A DNA stretch of 64,000 nucleotides from Mesorhabditis belari (Eukaryota; Nematoda; Chromadorea; Rhabditida; Rhabditidae), in the NCBI GenBank assembly GCA_958450365.1, contig CAUEEP010000728.1, positions 1,891,001-1,955,000 on the forward strand. Reading direction: 5' to 3'. Below, piece by piece: positions 33,554-45,376 of the stretch; position 1 is the first letter of the stretch, and each line of letters opens with the position of its first letter. The position numbers were made by a program, and so were the translations under genes. Below the pieces are notes generated by a model. The model saw only the letters and a list, made by a program, of their open reading frames with translations. It ran no database searches and had not been told where the DNA came from.

Positions 33554-34422
33554 AATTGTTCATCTTTTTGCTTTATCTCTCAAAAACCTCGAGAACCCTG
33601 TATTATGCTGAGTGTCGAATTGTCTTTTCTTCTTACAAGGCCTTCTTTTGAATAAAATGAAACCTGTCCGTGAAATTGAAGCAATCCAATAGGCATTCAT
33701 ACAGGATAAGTGAAAGGAAATGTCCTAAAAAACAAAAACAAAAAGCTCGATACATATTTTTGATAAAGAATTGGCAAATCGGAGAGATGTCATTGTCGAA
33801 TGCATAAGTTACGAAAGAAAATGGGAAATGATGAAAAGAAATGCCGCTAATTTCACTAGCACTATGGAAGAGAATACACGATTTGTGGGCGAAAATTTCC
33901 ATAAAAAAAAAATCATTGAAATCTCGGCACTTTTCGGTTATTTTTTGAGCAGATTTGGGCGAAATGAAACAAAGTTTTTGGTTTTTTTTTTTCCGGGGAA
34001 TGCTCGACGATTTGTTTGTTTGTTTGTTTGTTTGTTTGTTTGTTTTTTATCTTCTATACAATTTCCATTCGTTTTGGCTTCTCTTCGTCATCGATGGCTT
34101 GGATTAGCTGAAAAAAAAGTTGGATAATTGAGCAAATTTTGAGCAAATTTGATACAGTAATACGTTTTGAATTAAAAGAAGTTAACTTCTTTTATTTCAA
34201 ACAGCTTTAACTCTTGAATATCAGAGAAAACGATACGATAATGTTAGCCAAAAAATACAAAAACTTTGCTACAGAGAAATTTAGCATGAAAAAGCTTTCT
34301 TTCTTTCTTTCTTTCGTTTTCTTTCTTTCTTTCGCTTTTGGCTTTCTTTAGAATCAAAAAAAGACTACGGTATACAATTCAAAAAAATAACGATTACTAG
34401 AATCAGTTTAGCTGCGCTTTTT

Positions 34423-34684
34423 ACTTTTCAACTTGACAGATACAATGAAATATCATATTTGAAAAAAGATCGTCACTTTCGCGCGTCTGTAACTCCCCTT
34501 GTCTTTGAGTTTAAACTATTAGTATTATACATTTTCTGAAAGCTCTTTTCAACGGCTACACAATGGTAATATTAATATTTAGAAATACGGTAAAGACAAG
34601 GGAGTTACAGACGCGCGAAAGTGACGATCTTTTTTCAAATATGATATTTCATTGTCCAGTACTGTATCTGTCAAGTTGAAAAGT
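34423..34684. mobile_element. foldback element, family D, copy 1 (empty site)
   Basis: AAGATCGTCACTTTCGCGCG and CGCGCGAAAGTGACGATCTT face each other across about 120 bp. Outer ends read CAACTTGACAGATAC / GTATCTGTCAAGTTG. It contains the uninterrupted ATATCATATTTGAAAAA, the empty target for the insertion in copy 2. Confidence 0.9.
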
Positions 34685-34856
34685 AATTGTCATTGTTCAT
34701 TGTCCAGTAGTGTAGGTAAATCTAATGGTTTCCTAGTGCAAGCTATTCAATCATTGCATACAAAACTATAATAGAAGTTTGAATAATTTTAAGCTCACTA
34801 TTAGTAAGTTGTAAACTCAAATAGTTCACTAATCGCAGTACTAGAGTCATTTCTAG

Positions 34857-35080
34857 ACCTGGGAATTTCCGGTGTGAACACCAATAGGCGTACAACGGGG
34901 AAAAATGGCATATCTCAGCCAATTTCAACTCCGATCTATTTGGTTTTGATATCATTTGACGCAGAATTTAATTTTCTATTGATTGGAATCAATGGCAAAA
35001 AGATTCGAGTGAAATTGACCAAGATATGGCATTTTTCCATTGGACATCTATTGACGTCCGCAACGCAAAATCCCCAGGTC
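34857..35080. mobile_element. 224-bp inverted-repeat element beside the TMEM41A stop codon
   Basis: CCTGGGAATTTCCGGTGTGA ... AAAAATGGCATATCTCAGCC faces AAGATATGGCATTTTTCCAT ... AAAATCCCCAGG. Its right end is 4 nt from the TMEM41A stop codon, so the gene's 3' UTR is probably element-derived. Confidence 0.8.
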
Positions 35081-35083
35081 GAG

Positions 35084-37589
35084 TCATTTCCCTACCTGTT
35101 GCCTTTGTGTCCTCGGTCGAACGAAAAGCGTCCACACGAGCGGAATCAACGCGAACGCCGACAATTTCAATATCGTTGTCGTACTAAAAAAGTGAATATT
35201 TAAAAAAAAAATTGTAACAATTGCATTTTCACAATTTACAATTTGTCAATTTGAAAAATAGAATATTTACCTGAAAATATCATCCCATGACTTTAAATCA
35301 GCAAGGAAAATCCCCGCTTGCACACAAATTATATTATAAGGAGCAAGACCTGAAAAGTTTTCTAATAAAAAAGTGATTTCCAGTAAAAACTAACCAAAGA
35401 AAGCGGTGATTGCAAAGATTTTGAGTGGAATATTGAGGAATGGGGCAACGATGTTGAGAAGCCAAGAAGGAGAGATCGGAAAGATTCGAGCGAAGAGCAA
35501 AAATGGAATCAAGCGATTCGAGTTGTCGTCGATCTGCAAAACGGGCAAATGGTTGAGAGCTTTTCGGAGCTTATAGCAAATCAGAATCTGAGCTTTTTTT
35601 CAGCTCAAAAACAATAAAAAAGCAAACATTGGTGCTACAAAGTGACTGGATGACATTCTTTGAAACCTCTTTCGAACTCACCTTTTGCTGCAGATATGTG
35701 AGCTTTTGGCCAAAATAATAGAGAACGTATTCCCTGCCGAAAAGCTCGGAGAAAAGATAGCAAAGAGAGGAGCCGATTGTGGTTAAAAAACAGCAAAGAA
35801 CGACTCCTGGCCAGAAACCAAAAACCGCGCCAGCGATCACGTTCTAAAGTTTCATTGTTAATCACAATCTCGGATTGTTAATCACAATCAAAATTTCATT
35901 GTTAATCTATAACTATATTTCTTAAATATTTCTAATCTTTAAGTTTTACTGTATGTAACTTCTGTAATCTTTTCTGTAAGTCTTGTAGGCTTTAGAGTGG
36001 GAGAGAGAGAGAGAGGGGAAATTCTTTGAACCGAGTTTAGTATTGAACTTGTATTGTATGAAATTATTATACAGTCGACCCTCGTTATTGAACTATGGAA
36101 AGGATCCTAAAAAACCGTTCACTATCGAAGTTTGATTAGTATTAAATCAACTCAAAGGGATCCTAAAAGCTTAGATTACTATCGAGGTTCGTTCACTAAC
36201 GAAGTTCGACTCTAAATCAATTCCTCTAACTCTTCTAAACTCTCTCATTAGCTTTTTTTTTTCAATTAAACTATTTAGCTCAATCTTTTTCTATAAAGCT
36301 AATCAATCAACGTCAAAAAAAATGCTTTTCTTTTGTCATTTGGCTTACAATTAAACAGGTTATGCATTGTCAGCTTTCTCTTAATTTCTCTTAATTTCTC
36401 TCAATTTCTATAATTGTTTATGAGATAAATCAAGATAAAAATGATGACAACTAGGGCAAAATCTTTAAGACAATGAAGCTAGCATTTAAAAAAAAAACTG
36501 ACCAAGAAAAACGATCCGGGAATGGCGAACGTCTGTTTGTAGAGATATGTGTAGACAAAAACGGCGCTAATGTACCCGAAATGTTGTTCTTTATACGTTT
36601 TGAAGCGATCCGCCAAAACGGTGAAATTCTCGAATTGTTGCGGCAACTCGAACGAGGCGATGCTATCTGAAAGTAGTAAAAGTGAAATAGTATTTTTTTG
36701 AGGGATTAGATAACAGACATTTCTAGATCGATCTTTCAATTTTTACTTATCATTATAAGGAGATATATTGTCTCAAATTTCAGAAAAGTAACACATTAAA
36801 TTAATACTTTTATTTGTTATTGTACTTTATTTGTTTCATTTGTTATCATAGAATGACATTTTGTTAAGTGTTTGGAAAAAGTTGAGTTCTTGTAAAGTTT
36901 ACGAGGTTTAAAAGCTTATTTGGTCCAAAAGCTTATTTGGTCCAAAAGCTTATTGGGTTCAAAAGCTTATTTTGTCCAAAAGTTTATTTAGTCCAAAAGC
37001 TTATTTGGTCCAAAAGCTTATTTGGTCCAAAAGCTTATTTGGTTCAAAAGCTTATTTGGTCCAAAAGCTTATTGGGTCCAAAAGCTTATTTGGTCCAAAA
37101 GCTTATTTGGTTCAAAAGCTTATTGGGTCCAAAAGCTTATTTGGTCCAAAAGCTTATTGGCCCAAAAGCTTATTTGGTATGATTTTGGCTTTAAAATTAG
37201 TTTCTTTAATGAGCCATTCTTGTGATTATCTTCAGGAAATCGAAGTGATTACTTTTGTAGATGTTTTCTGTTCTTTTCTTTTCTATTGACTATAAATTAT
37301 CAATAGATCAATAGATTCATCATTATTCTTTTAGAAAAATATCAATTTACATATAAAAACTAAGTAGAACTCAAAGGAAATATTAATAGAAATAAAAAAG
37401 CTTTTCAAAAGCCCTTTAAAGCCTTTACAAGAGTCAAAAGTTGATTTATTTTAGTAAATTCATAAAAGGAGAAAACGAATTTAAACACAAACCTGCCGTT
37501 GTTTCCCATCCCGGCGCTGAGCATATCAAATACCAGAGAGTGATGGAAGCGGCGGCGAAGATGGCCGGTAAGATGAACAGCCGAGTCAT
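35084..37589 (-). CDS. TMEM41A-like VTT (DedA-type) membrane protein
   Basis: Six in-phase exons on the minus strand: 37589-37493, 36666-36503, 35843-35682, 35533-35395, 35349-35271 and 35183-35084. They encode about 213 residues. After a signal-anchor start (MTRLFILPAIFAAASITLWY) come YKEQHFGYISAVFVYTYLYK, AIPGSFFL, NVIAGAVFGFWPGVVLCC, SSLCYLFSELFGREYV, FARIFPISPSWLLNIVAPFL and GLAPYNIICVQAG, then a last hydrophobic segment and the basic tail RPRTQRQQVGK. Block order and motifs match animal TMEM41A, a multi-pass VTT-domain protein; TMEM41B and relatives act as ER phospholipid scramblases. Location in the ER or secretory membranes and scramblase-type activity are inferred from the family. Length is slightly below the vertebrate protein, mainly at the C-terminus. 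Introns 1 and 2 hold a minisatellite and a small transposon. Confidence 0.92.
36072..36213. mobile_element. pogo/Tigger-like MITE in TMEM41A intron 2
   Basis: Starts TA-CAGTCGACCCTCGTTATTG and ends AACGAAGTTCGACTC-TA. CAGT-GACC ends plus TA target duplication are typical of pogo-type elements. Internal repeats of TTCACTATCGAAG. No coding capacity. Confidence 0.65.
36905..37180 (+). repeat. 17-nt tandem repeat (TTTGGTCCAAAAGCTTA) in TMEM41A intron 1
   Basis: About 16 copies with variants TTGGGTCCA, TTTGGTTCA and TTGGCCCA. Each unit contains the palindromic TTTGGTCCAAA and AAGCTT. Frames through it on the plus strand are artefacts. Confidence 0.95.
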
Positions 37590-37597
37590 CTAACCTC

Positions 37598-38612
37598 CCT
37601 GCAAATAAGAAGTATCTTCATATTTTAGCTTATTTGCAGTCAATGGTGATTTCTATCCTCAATCACTTTTTGCACTCACCTCTTCGCCGCTTCTTCCTCT
37701 TCCGATTTTCCCAAATGCAGCAACTGCCCGCTTGGGGTGGAATCTGAAAAGAAATTATAGAAAAAAGAAAGCTCGAAGCTTTAAGCGCTTAACATTTTCA
37801 ACAAAACCGGTTTTTGGGGGTCGAATGAAAGGATAAAAGATTGGGGAAGAGACAGTTACGCAATGAAACGACCTTGTCATCACTATAATGTTTCTGAAAA
37901 AAAACTCAGTGGAATCTTACAAGATGACTAGAGTCTAAAGTCAGATGACTAGAGTCTAAAGTTTTCAAAATCACTTTCCAAAGTCATATTTTAACAATTT
38001 CAATTGAAAAGCATTGAATTTCAAGAAGGAAATGAAAATTTGACTTCAAGAAGTTAACTCAGAACAATAATAGAACTAAAGAAGTCATTGAAAATTGAAA
38101 AATTAAAAGTTTTGTTAAACTAAAAAGTTGAACAATCAAATGTTTAGCAAGAGAGATGAAGGGATTGGAAAGAATGGTAAAAAATGGTGTAAAAAGTTTC
38201 CCCCCAATCACACAGAGGAATGAGCTATGGGGTGATAGAAGGGAGCCTTCACCCCACAGCGATTTCTCTCCGTGTACCCCTGAGGGCACAGCGAAAGGGG
38301 GAAGGGGTAACCAAGAAGGTGGACCGGTTTCGATGAGGGCAGACTATCCCCCCTTCACCCTTCAAATAGTCTCAACAACGAGCGGAGAAACGTCTCTTTT
38401 GCTAGAAAAAAAGCTCGGCCGGATCCCCGTCGCTCATTAAGAGGCTATCTATTTTTGCGAATGATTCTACAATGGCACAGAATCATGTACGCTTTTTCTT
38501 AGGATTTGATAGAATTTAGTATCTAGGAGTGAGAGCTTTTTCAGCTTTCAGCTAACTTTTTCAATAAATAGACAAAAAGTTCAACTCACTTTTCAGAAGC
38601 TCCGCCGTTTTT
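37598..38612 (-). other. phase-linked exons upstream of TMEM41A ending TAG directly before its ATG
   Basis: Two candidate minus-strand exons, 38612-38590 (KNGGASEK) and 37743-37680 (FHPKRAVAAFGKIGRGRSGE), have good TTTCAG or GATCAG acceptors and GTGAGT donors. They join in phase with each other and with the exon starting at 37598, giving ...GEEGG then TAG. The very next codon is the TMEM41A ATG, in the same frame. It may be a 5' UTR with an upstream ORF, or the end of an upstream cistron whose partner is trans-spliced at TTTGCAG|GGAGGTTAG. No earlier exons were found. Confidence 0.35.
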
Positions 38613-39949
38613 CTGATCTTCTTTTTCAGCTTTTGATTAAATGACAGAGGAAATCGATTGGGTTGTTCGGCTAGAATTTTTCTTTTTAAACTCAAGATTA
38701 CAAAGAAAAAGAAAAAGAGATTTCAGAAGACAATTCAAATTTGAAAATATTTTGAGAAGAAGGAAAAAGAAAAGTCATGAATTTCGGATTAAAGCACAAA
38801 AAAAAGTGGTCAAAAACTCTTCTCATGCAAATTTCTTTCAAAGAGCGCTTTTTTCCACGAAAAAGTCAAGTTCTTTCCTCTTGCCTGGGCACGAAACCGG
38901 TCAAAACGCTGAAGAATGAGGATTGGATATGAGAAGAAAAAGGTGAGGAGAAGAGAGAAGAAGGGAGGGGATCAGTCTGACAATGACTGTGCAAGAAGGA
39001 GAGATCAGGCTATCATCGACCCGTGAAAACCCCAGAAAGCAACGAGGGTCAATGAGGCTAAACATCAAATGTAGATTTGAAATTGTTGGTTAGGAATTGG
39101 TTCTTTTGAGGATCAGGATTTCGACAGGAAAGGAAAATCGAAAAACGAAATATTGGCTTTTTTTAGACGTACGAGTTCCTATGGAAATTTCTGGAATTTC
39201 TCAAAAGTTTTTTTGTTCTTGTAAATTGTTCATATAGAATTTTGGCTGCTAGTTTTTGCTTTAAGCTTTTCAGCTAAAATTTTCCTTTCATTTTGTTAGT
39301 TTAGTTATTTAATTTTCCTTCAGCTTTTCAAGTATTGTAAAAGTTTTGAATGATTTGAAGAAAGTCGTTTAAAAGTCGTTTTAAAAAGTTTGAAAGATCA
39401 AGAACCTAGTTAAAGTTTGAAAGAGATTATTACAAAAAGAATGTCAAAAAGTTTACAAGAGTATCCAAGAATCGAAGCTTTCATTTGGATCCTTGGATAC
39501 AAATCGTTTTGGATCAGGTGAAACGGTTTTGGATTGGGTGAAACAGTTTTGGATCAGTTGAAATCTGCTTTTGATTACCGTTTTCTAAAAGATGCGCTTA
39601 AGGAAAAGGTATTTCTTGGATCACTGATTTGTTTATTGGTCATTTTGCTTATACTAGAGTTCAATCCGAAAGTTGAATTACAGTTTAAAGTACACTAAAT
39701 ACTAACTACAGACTTATCTGGACGCTTATCTGGTGATACAGTACCTTTTCATTAAACACACCTTTTAGAAAACTAACTTAATAATTAGTTTCAGTTTTGG
39801 ATCAATTGAAACAGTTAGCAGAGTCTTTTGTCTAGCAGAGTTTTCAATTGATTATTTTGAATTGAATTCTCGATAATGAAGATGAAATTAAATGAATTGA
39901 AATGAAAGATTCATAAAAATTTCTGATGGAATTTCTGATGGAATTTCTG

Positions 39950-39995
39950 ATGAGACTGTTATTCAGAAAGAAACATTTCTGAATAACAGTCTCAT
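39950..39995. repeat. 46-nt perfect hairpin (20-bp stem, 6-nt loop)
   Basis: ATGAGACTGTTATTCAGAAA, loop GAAACA, then the exact reverse complement. It sits beside a three-copy GGAATTTCTGAT repeat. The loop is too short for a typical microRNA precursor. Confidence 0.85.
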
Positions 39996-40424
39996 GACCC
40001 GACACATCCGAATCAAATATTTCAAATGGTATCAGTAGAAAAAGAAATTTGCTCGCTGGATCGTTTGAGTTCAGATGAATCAGTGAAAAGGGAAAAGAAG
40101 AAAAGCAGAAAAGAAGGGTTGACTCACTGGAAAAGTCTCCCCACTTTTACATCACTTTCAAAAGATTTCAAATACACTCACAATATGGAAAAGGAAAAGC
40201 TTGAGTGTACGATTGTGAGACTAGATTGTAGTTATTTCTTGGAAAATGGTCAATGATATTGGTTTAAATTTGTCTTCAAAGAATAGAATTTATGTAGAAT
40301 GTCAAAGAGTTTACAAGAAGAAGCTTCCACTTGGATTCTTGGATACAAATCGTTTTGAGATCAGTTGAAACAGTTGAAATCAATTTGAAAGCTATTGGAA
40401 AGGATTTGAAAAGCTAATTGTAAG

Positions 40425-40695
40425 TTAAAGTTAAGCTAAAGTTAAGCTAAAGTTAAGCTAAAGTTAAGCTAAAGTTAAGCTAAAGTTAAGCTAAAGGATA
40501 AGCTAAAGGATAAGCTAAAGTTTAACTAAAGTTAAGTTAAAGTTAAGTTAAAGTTAAGCTAAAGTTAAGCTAAAGGATAAGCTAAAGGATAAGCTAAAGG
40601 ATAAGCTAAAGGATAAGCTAAAGGATAAGCTAAAGTTTAACTAAAGTTAAGCTAAAGTTAAGCTAAAGTTAAGCTAAAGTTAAGCTAAAGTTATT
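40425..40695 (+). repeat. 11-nt tandem repeat (AAGCTAAAGTT / AAGCTAAAGGAT)
   Basis: About 24 units. AAGCTAAAGTT and the 12-nt variant AAGCTAAAGGAT are grouped in blocks, with occasional TTAACTAAAGTT. Confidence 0.95.
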
Positions 40696-40939
40696 TAAAA
40701 GCTTAGAAAACATTGCTTGAATACGAATGAAAACGATTCAGAAGCTCTTTTTATAGGTAATGATGAAAGAAAGAAAAAGGTTGTAAAATAATGGTCAGAA
40801 GGCACAAATCATAAACATTCTTTCTTTCATTGAAAAGAAAAGAACAAAAAAAGAACGAAGAGATAAAGAAAGCGTGGGAAGATTTCTGATTTGGAAAAGA
40901 AAATTGAGGACTTTTTAGAATGATCTTGCACAGAGATGG

Positions 40940-41515
40940 GATTGTGAAATTCGAGCTTCAGTCTTGATTGATTGGAAATTTTTTTTGAAAACTGTAAAAC
41001 TTTAAACCATGAGCCAACAAATTTCTGAGCTTGATTAGAGAACTCAAAACATTGACAAAATAGGGCAATGAAAGGAGAAAATCTTGGCTCAAAGTCGCTT
41101 TGTGGTCAAGCAAGTTGAATGGGGAATATAGAAATTGTAAACGATTTCTGAATAGAGAGATCAATCCGAGTCTTCACTTCCAATCCACTCAACTTAAGAA
41201 CTTTCATTCAGCTCTTGATTGGAAAAATTTTTTGAAAACTTTAAAACTTTAAACTCATGAGCCATGAGCCAACAAATTTCAAATTTCAAAATCAAAATTT
41301 AAATTTCTGTACTCGATTAGAGAACTCAACACTCATTGACAAAATAGGGCAATGAAAGGGGGAAATCTTGGTTTAAAGCCGCTTTGTGGTCAAGCAAGTT
41401 GAATGGAGAGTATAGAAAATGTAAAAGAAATTGTAAAAGATTTCTGAATAGAGAGATCAATCCGAGTCTTCACTTCCAATCCACTCAACTTAAGGACTTT
41501 CATTCAGCTCTTGCA
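40940..41515. repeat. tandem duplication of about 260-300 bp
   Basis: TTTTTTGAAAACT(G)TAAAACTTTAAAC ... TCTGAATAGAGAGATCAATC ... AAGAACTTTCATTCAGCTCT occurs at 40970-41219 and again at 41229-41515. The second copy has small insertions. No coding signal. Confidence 0.85.
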
Positions 41516-41764
41516 TCCTCATTCAAGAGCTATAGTGGTCGATTTTGAAGATAAGTCTTTTCTAGCTGAATTTGAGAGTCTATTGGAAAGTCTAAACTTG
41601 ATCTATGCATAGTTGATCATAAAATGAAACTCTCAACTTGTTAGCTGCGGGCTTTTGGTAAAGAACTGAATAAAGAATTGCTAAAAAGTCTACTGATAAC
41701 ATTTTTATTTATTTAATTTGAATAGTTGTGAATAGATTAGAAAAATCTGGGAGACATGAGAAAA

Positions 41765-41935
41765 TTCCAGTTCGAACCTAATTCCACCTTCATTTTCTCA
41801 GCCGTCTCTTGGTCAATTGTTCTGAAATTTTGTTTAGAAATAGAAATTGATATTCTCTGCTTGTAGACAAGATTTCAGAGTAATCGGCTAAGAGATGGAT
41901 GAGAAAATGAAGATGGAATTCGGTTCGAGTTGGAA
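41765..41935. mobile_element. 170-bp inverted-repeat element
   Basis: CGAACCTAATTCCACCTTCA ... TTCTCAGCCGTCTCTT faces AAGAGATGGATGAGAAAATG and AAGATGGAATTCGGTTCGAG. A related half (GAAAATGATGGAATTCGGTT) lies at 61538. Confidence 0.75.
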
Positions 41936-42076
41936 TTTCCCTCATGTCTTTACTAGAAATTGAAGCAAAAGACGGTTTACCCAAAGAAGAAAACATATAG
42001 AAACATATAGAAAACAGAAAACAAAAAAAATACCAAAGAATATTACTTAAAATAAGTTTTGTATCAGTTAGGAATA

Positions 42077-42180
42077 TACCGTATTCTCTTTAATAGTAGT
42101 GCACTCTCTAATAGCATTACGGTCCGAGAGGGGGTTAAAAAAAAATAGTAGTACGCACTACTATTAGAGAGAATACGGTA
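42077..42180. mobile_element. 104-bp miniature family B derivative
   Basis: TACCGTATTCTCTTTAATAG and its reverse complement flank a short unrelated centre. It keeps the family B ends but none of the core, showing that the ends alone define the mobile unit. Confidence 0.85.
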
Positions 42181-42605
42181 TTTGAATTTAAAGAAAATAA
42201 AAAAAAAACGAAACAATTTGCAATGGTTTAAGATTTGATTTTGTTGATTTTCAATGAAAGCTTGCTTTTTCAACTTGCTTCAAAATAAGGATGAGGTAAG
42301 AAAATGGTGGAATTTCTTCAATTCAAATCTTTCATACAAATCTTTACACGTCTTCATACATTCGAAAAAAGTGGGAGAAACTGGAGAACAAAGAAAGCAA
42401 AAATCGAAATCCCCAATGAACAACCACCACTTTTTTTTTACGTTTGTCTGAGATTTGAACGATTTTTATCTAGAGCTTTCTCCTCAAGTTGACCTCTTAA
42501 GAAAGGGTCAATGGTCGAGTGAGTTTAGTAAATGAAAGTTATTGGAAAATTTGATCGTTGAAGAGTTGATGAGTTGATGAAGAGAACATTTAGAAGATAT
42601 TCTTT

Positions 42606-42862
42606 TTTCAAATTTAAACCGCGGTCAGGGCCCAGAAGTGGCTCATTCCTTTTACCCTTCCAATCCCTCAATTTCCCGTTCAGATTATGGCGCCCCAAAC
42701 GCAAGAAATTCAGTCCTCAGAAAGCGATGCTTTAGTCTTGGCTCTTTGCCGTAGATTGGCTTATTGATTTCAGTATGTATTGTATGATTAAGTATCACTG
42801 TGCATTTCTCTATGATTTCTTTCACTTTATCGTTTGAATAAAGTATGATTATTATATATTCT
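42606..42862 (+). pseudogene. 5'-truncated, internally deleted LINE copy
   Basis: Runs from AAATTTAAACCGCGGTCAGG to the 3' tail GAATAAAGTATGATTATTAT. It matches the minus strand of 50262-50573 throughout, including CAGTATGTATTGTATGATTA, but has lost several blocks, among them the region encoding RLWNLLP. Dead copy. Confidence 0.85.
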
Positions 42863-42948
42863 TTAAATTATCTTCAGTAAAAAACATTCATTTCTAAAGA
42901 CTCTTAAAACGAATTGGTTTGGTTAAAATGATAAAAATGTATACAAGG

Positions 42949-43512
42949 CGTCATAAAAAAAGTGGTCATCGGTTTGAGTTTGGAAGTGGAAGTGAGTCGT
43001 TGATTTTTCAAGGTTCATCGTGGTGTCAAAAATGGTTTTGCTTCACAACAAGACGAAGCTGATCTTGTTTTGATAATTTTGTGAATATGCGAATGATGGT
43101 CATGCATCGACCGGGGATCTTAAAATCCACGTGTATAAAATATAAATGAAAAACACAATTGCCTCACAACAAGATGAAAGATGATCCTATTTTCAAGATT
43201 TTTAAAGCAGCCAATCCAACAATGCAAACTGAAATTGTGGCTAGAATATTAAAAGAATAAAATAAATTTATAGAAACCAAAAAGTAGAAAGATTTGCGGT
43301 GAAATAGAGGAATTGAAAATTGTGTTTTTCATTTACACGTGGATTTTAAGATCCCTGGTCGCATGCATGACCATCATTCACATATTCACAAAATCATCAA
43401 AACAAATCAACTTCATCTTGTTTTTGACACCACGATCAACCTTGAAAAATCAACGAGAAAATTTTTCCAAACTCAAACCGATGACCATTTTTTTTTTCCG
43501 GACACCCTGTCT
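42949..43512. mobile_element. 560-bp foldback element with mariner-like end
   Basis: Left arm TCATAAAAAAAGTGGTCATCGG ... ATGATGGTCATGCATCGACC ... AATCCACGTGTA is repeated inverted (TACACGTGGATTTTAAGATC ... GATGACCATTTTTTTTTTCC, ending GGACACCCTGT). The arms are about 200 bp and diverged by small indels. The outer ACAGGGTGTCC suggests a Tc1/mariner-type terminus. Confidence 0.8.
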
Positions 43513-45376
43513 AACATTCATCATGTCATAAAGATCTATTTTTGGAGCTAAGAGATTTTCCTATTCTTTTTCTTCCCTTAATAACCCTCCACCCTCAACC
43601 TTTCGATGATAATTGTTGGGTGAGGACAGTGAGAAGAAAAATGGGGTAATTGAGTGCGAGTTTTTTCGGGAAATCAGCTTACTCAATCAAAATAAACATA
43701 TAAAACACCAAATGAATTCAGAAAAATCTGAAGTAAATAGAAAAAAAAAGACTTTTGAAGCTAGATCAGGATCGGTAATTCGCATTGAAATCTGTCAATA
43801 CATATATTGACATTTATGATGTGGTACAAACAAGCACAACCTCTTGTGTACAAACAATACACAAGCACAACCTCTAAGTCCTGAATGTAGGCAAGAAAAA
43901 TAAAACCCATATATATATATATATGGGAAAAAAAAGAACCAATAATCTAGCCGGCGAGATTGACACCTTGACCTCCTGACTAAGATACAGAGCTCTTAGC
44001 CAGTCGACTTTAGCGGCAAATAGTTAAAGATGGCAAAGGTTACTGGGGTTTTCCTAAACTAGGACAAGAAATGGAATGGGGTCATAATGAAAGAGAAAGG
44101 GTGAAAGAAAGACTCAACCCTCTTTCTACAACAATGACACTTATCTTCGGGTCAATTAGCGGAGGGCACCGAGTTGGTTTCCCACCATGGTTGAAGAGAT
44201 CGAGACAGATGGATGGGGGGATGAAGTTGAACGCTTCATTGGCTCAAGTAAGAAAGATTATGGTGTTTGGGGAAGATTTTGAGTCAGGAGCAAATCTAAG
44301 GGATGTTTTAAACAGCTTGGTATTATGCTTGGTATTTTCCGTCTCATGTTATGCTTGGTGAAACCAATCAGCCATGGTCACGGTCAAAGTTAGACCAGAT
44401 TTTTGGTGTATTTGTGAGATTTTAGACTAGTCCTAGGTTAAGCTAAATCGCTTTTCAAGAACTTTTCATCATTCGGAAGAAAAAATTTGAGTTTCAAAAT
44501 AAGATTGTTATTGAAAGGCTTGGTGAATTTTTTTGGTGGATTGAAAGCTAGAATAGACTTAATTTTTCACATTCTAGACTAGACTGGACTTTATTTTTAG
44601 AATTTTAAACTAGAATAGACTTTGTTTTTAATATTTTAAACTAGACTGGACTTTATTTTTAGCATTTTAAACTAGAATAGACTTTATTTTTAACATTTTA
44701 AACTAGACTTAACGTTTAATAAACTAAAACAAAAAACATTAGAAAGAATTGATGCATTTACCGATGTTGGAGTTAAATAAACACAAAAACCCTTGTTTTT
44801 TTTTTTGGTTCAAGCTAGCTCAATTGCCCTAAAAATGCATGAAAAAGGAAAAAGTAAGAAAAAAATGGACCCGAACGGGTGAGAAACGACTGGGTTAAGT
44901 GTTAGAGACCAAAAATGTGTCGGGAAATGTTGAAAGTCGAAAATTTGGATAGAAAATCGAGGAAAGCGAGGGAAAACTTTGAAATCGACTGAGAAAATGT
45001 AGAGGAAAGTGTTTAGCAGAGATTTTTGTCATAAGTCATGTCAAAAATGAGACAGTAAACTTTTTCAAAAATGAGAGAGAAAAAAAAACTCTTCAAAGAT
45101 TGTCAGTGGGGAAATCTGTGTGATCTTTCTCTTTTTAATACACACACACACACACACACAAACACAAAATTCTCTTGTGCCATCGTGTGACAGTGAAGAA
45201 TTCTTCTCGAAGAGGACTTAAGGAAAAGAAAAAGGAAAAGAAAAGAAAAGAAAAAGAAGCAGATCTATTTGATGAATACAAACAAAAAAAAATCCCTTTT
45301 TACCTTCTTTTTTTCTTTTCTTTTTTTCGAATTTTCTCGAGTTCGATTCTAAGTTGATCTCTTTGGCTACAAGTCA

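Larger units (their letters stand above)
32867..35083. other. interval between globin and TMEM41A genes
   Basis: Holds the globin 3' UTR, a tRNA-like sequence, microsatellites (GTTT at 34012-34043, CTTT at 34297-34335) and two inverted-repeat elements. Open frames at 33266-34127 are not supported by splicing or composition. Confidence 0.5.
38613..42600. other. gene-free interval with tandem duplications
   Basis: No supported gene. 38641-38919 and 40026-40256 are open but Lys/Phe-rich, without splice sites or homologous motifs. It contains a perfect hairpin, an 11-nt array, a 260-bp tandem duplication and two inverted-repeat elements, all listed. Confidence 0.5.

Noticed and set aside
36937..37289. 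Repeated LVQKLIWSKSLFG frames
   Set aside because: A 17-nt minisatellite inside TMEM41A intron 1, on the opposite strand.
38156..38440. 94-residue plus-strand frame with relatively high GC
   Set aside because: No family motif, no splice partner, and poly-C/G runs; composition may be that of an unidentified repeat.
43956..44025. Minus-strand sequence resembling Lys(CTT) tRNA
   Set aside because: A rough anticodon-like CTGTATCTTAGTCAG and GGTGTCAATCTC are present, but the acceptor and T stems do not pair and an extra base breaks the T loop. Too weak to list.
44071..44361. 96-residue plus-strand frame with a mixed composition
   Set aside because: No neighbouring exons, no recognisable domain, and the end overlaps ACTAGA-type repeats; kept out for lack of support.
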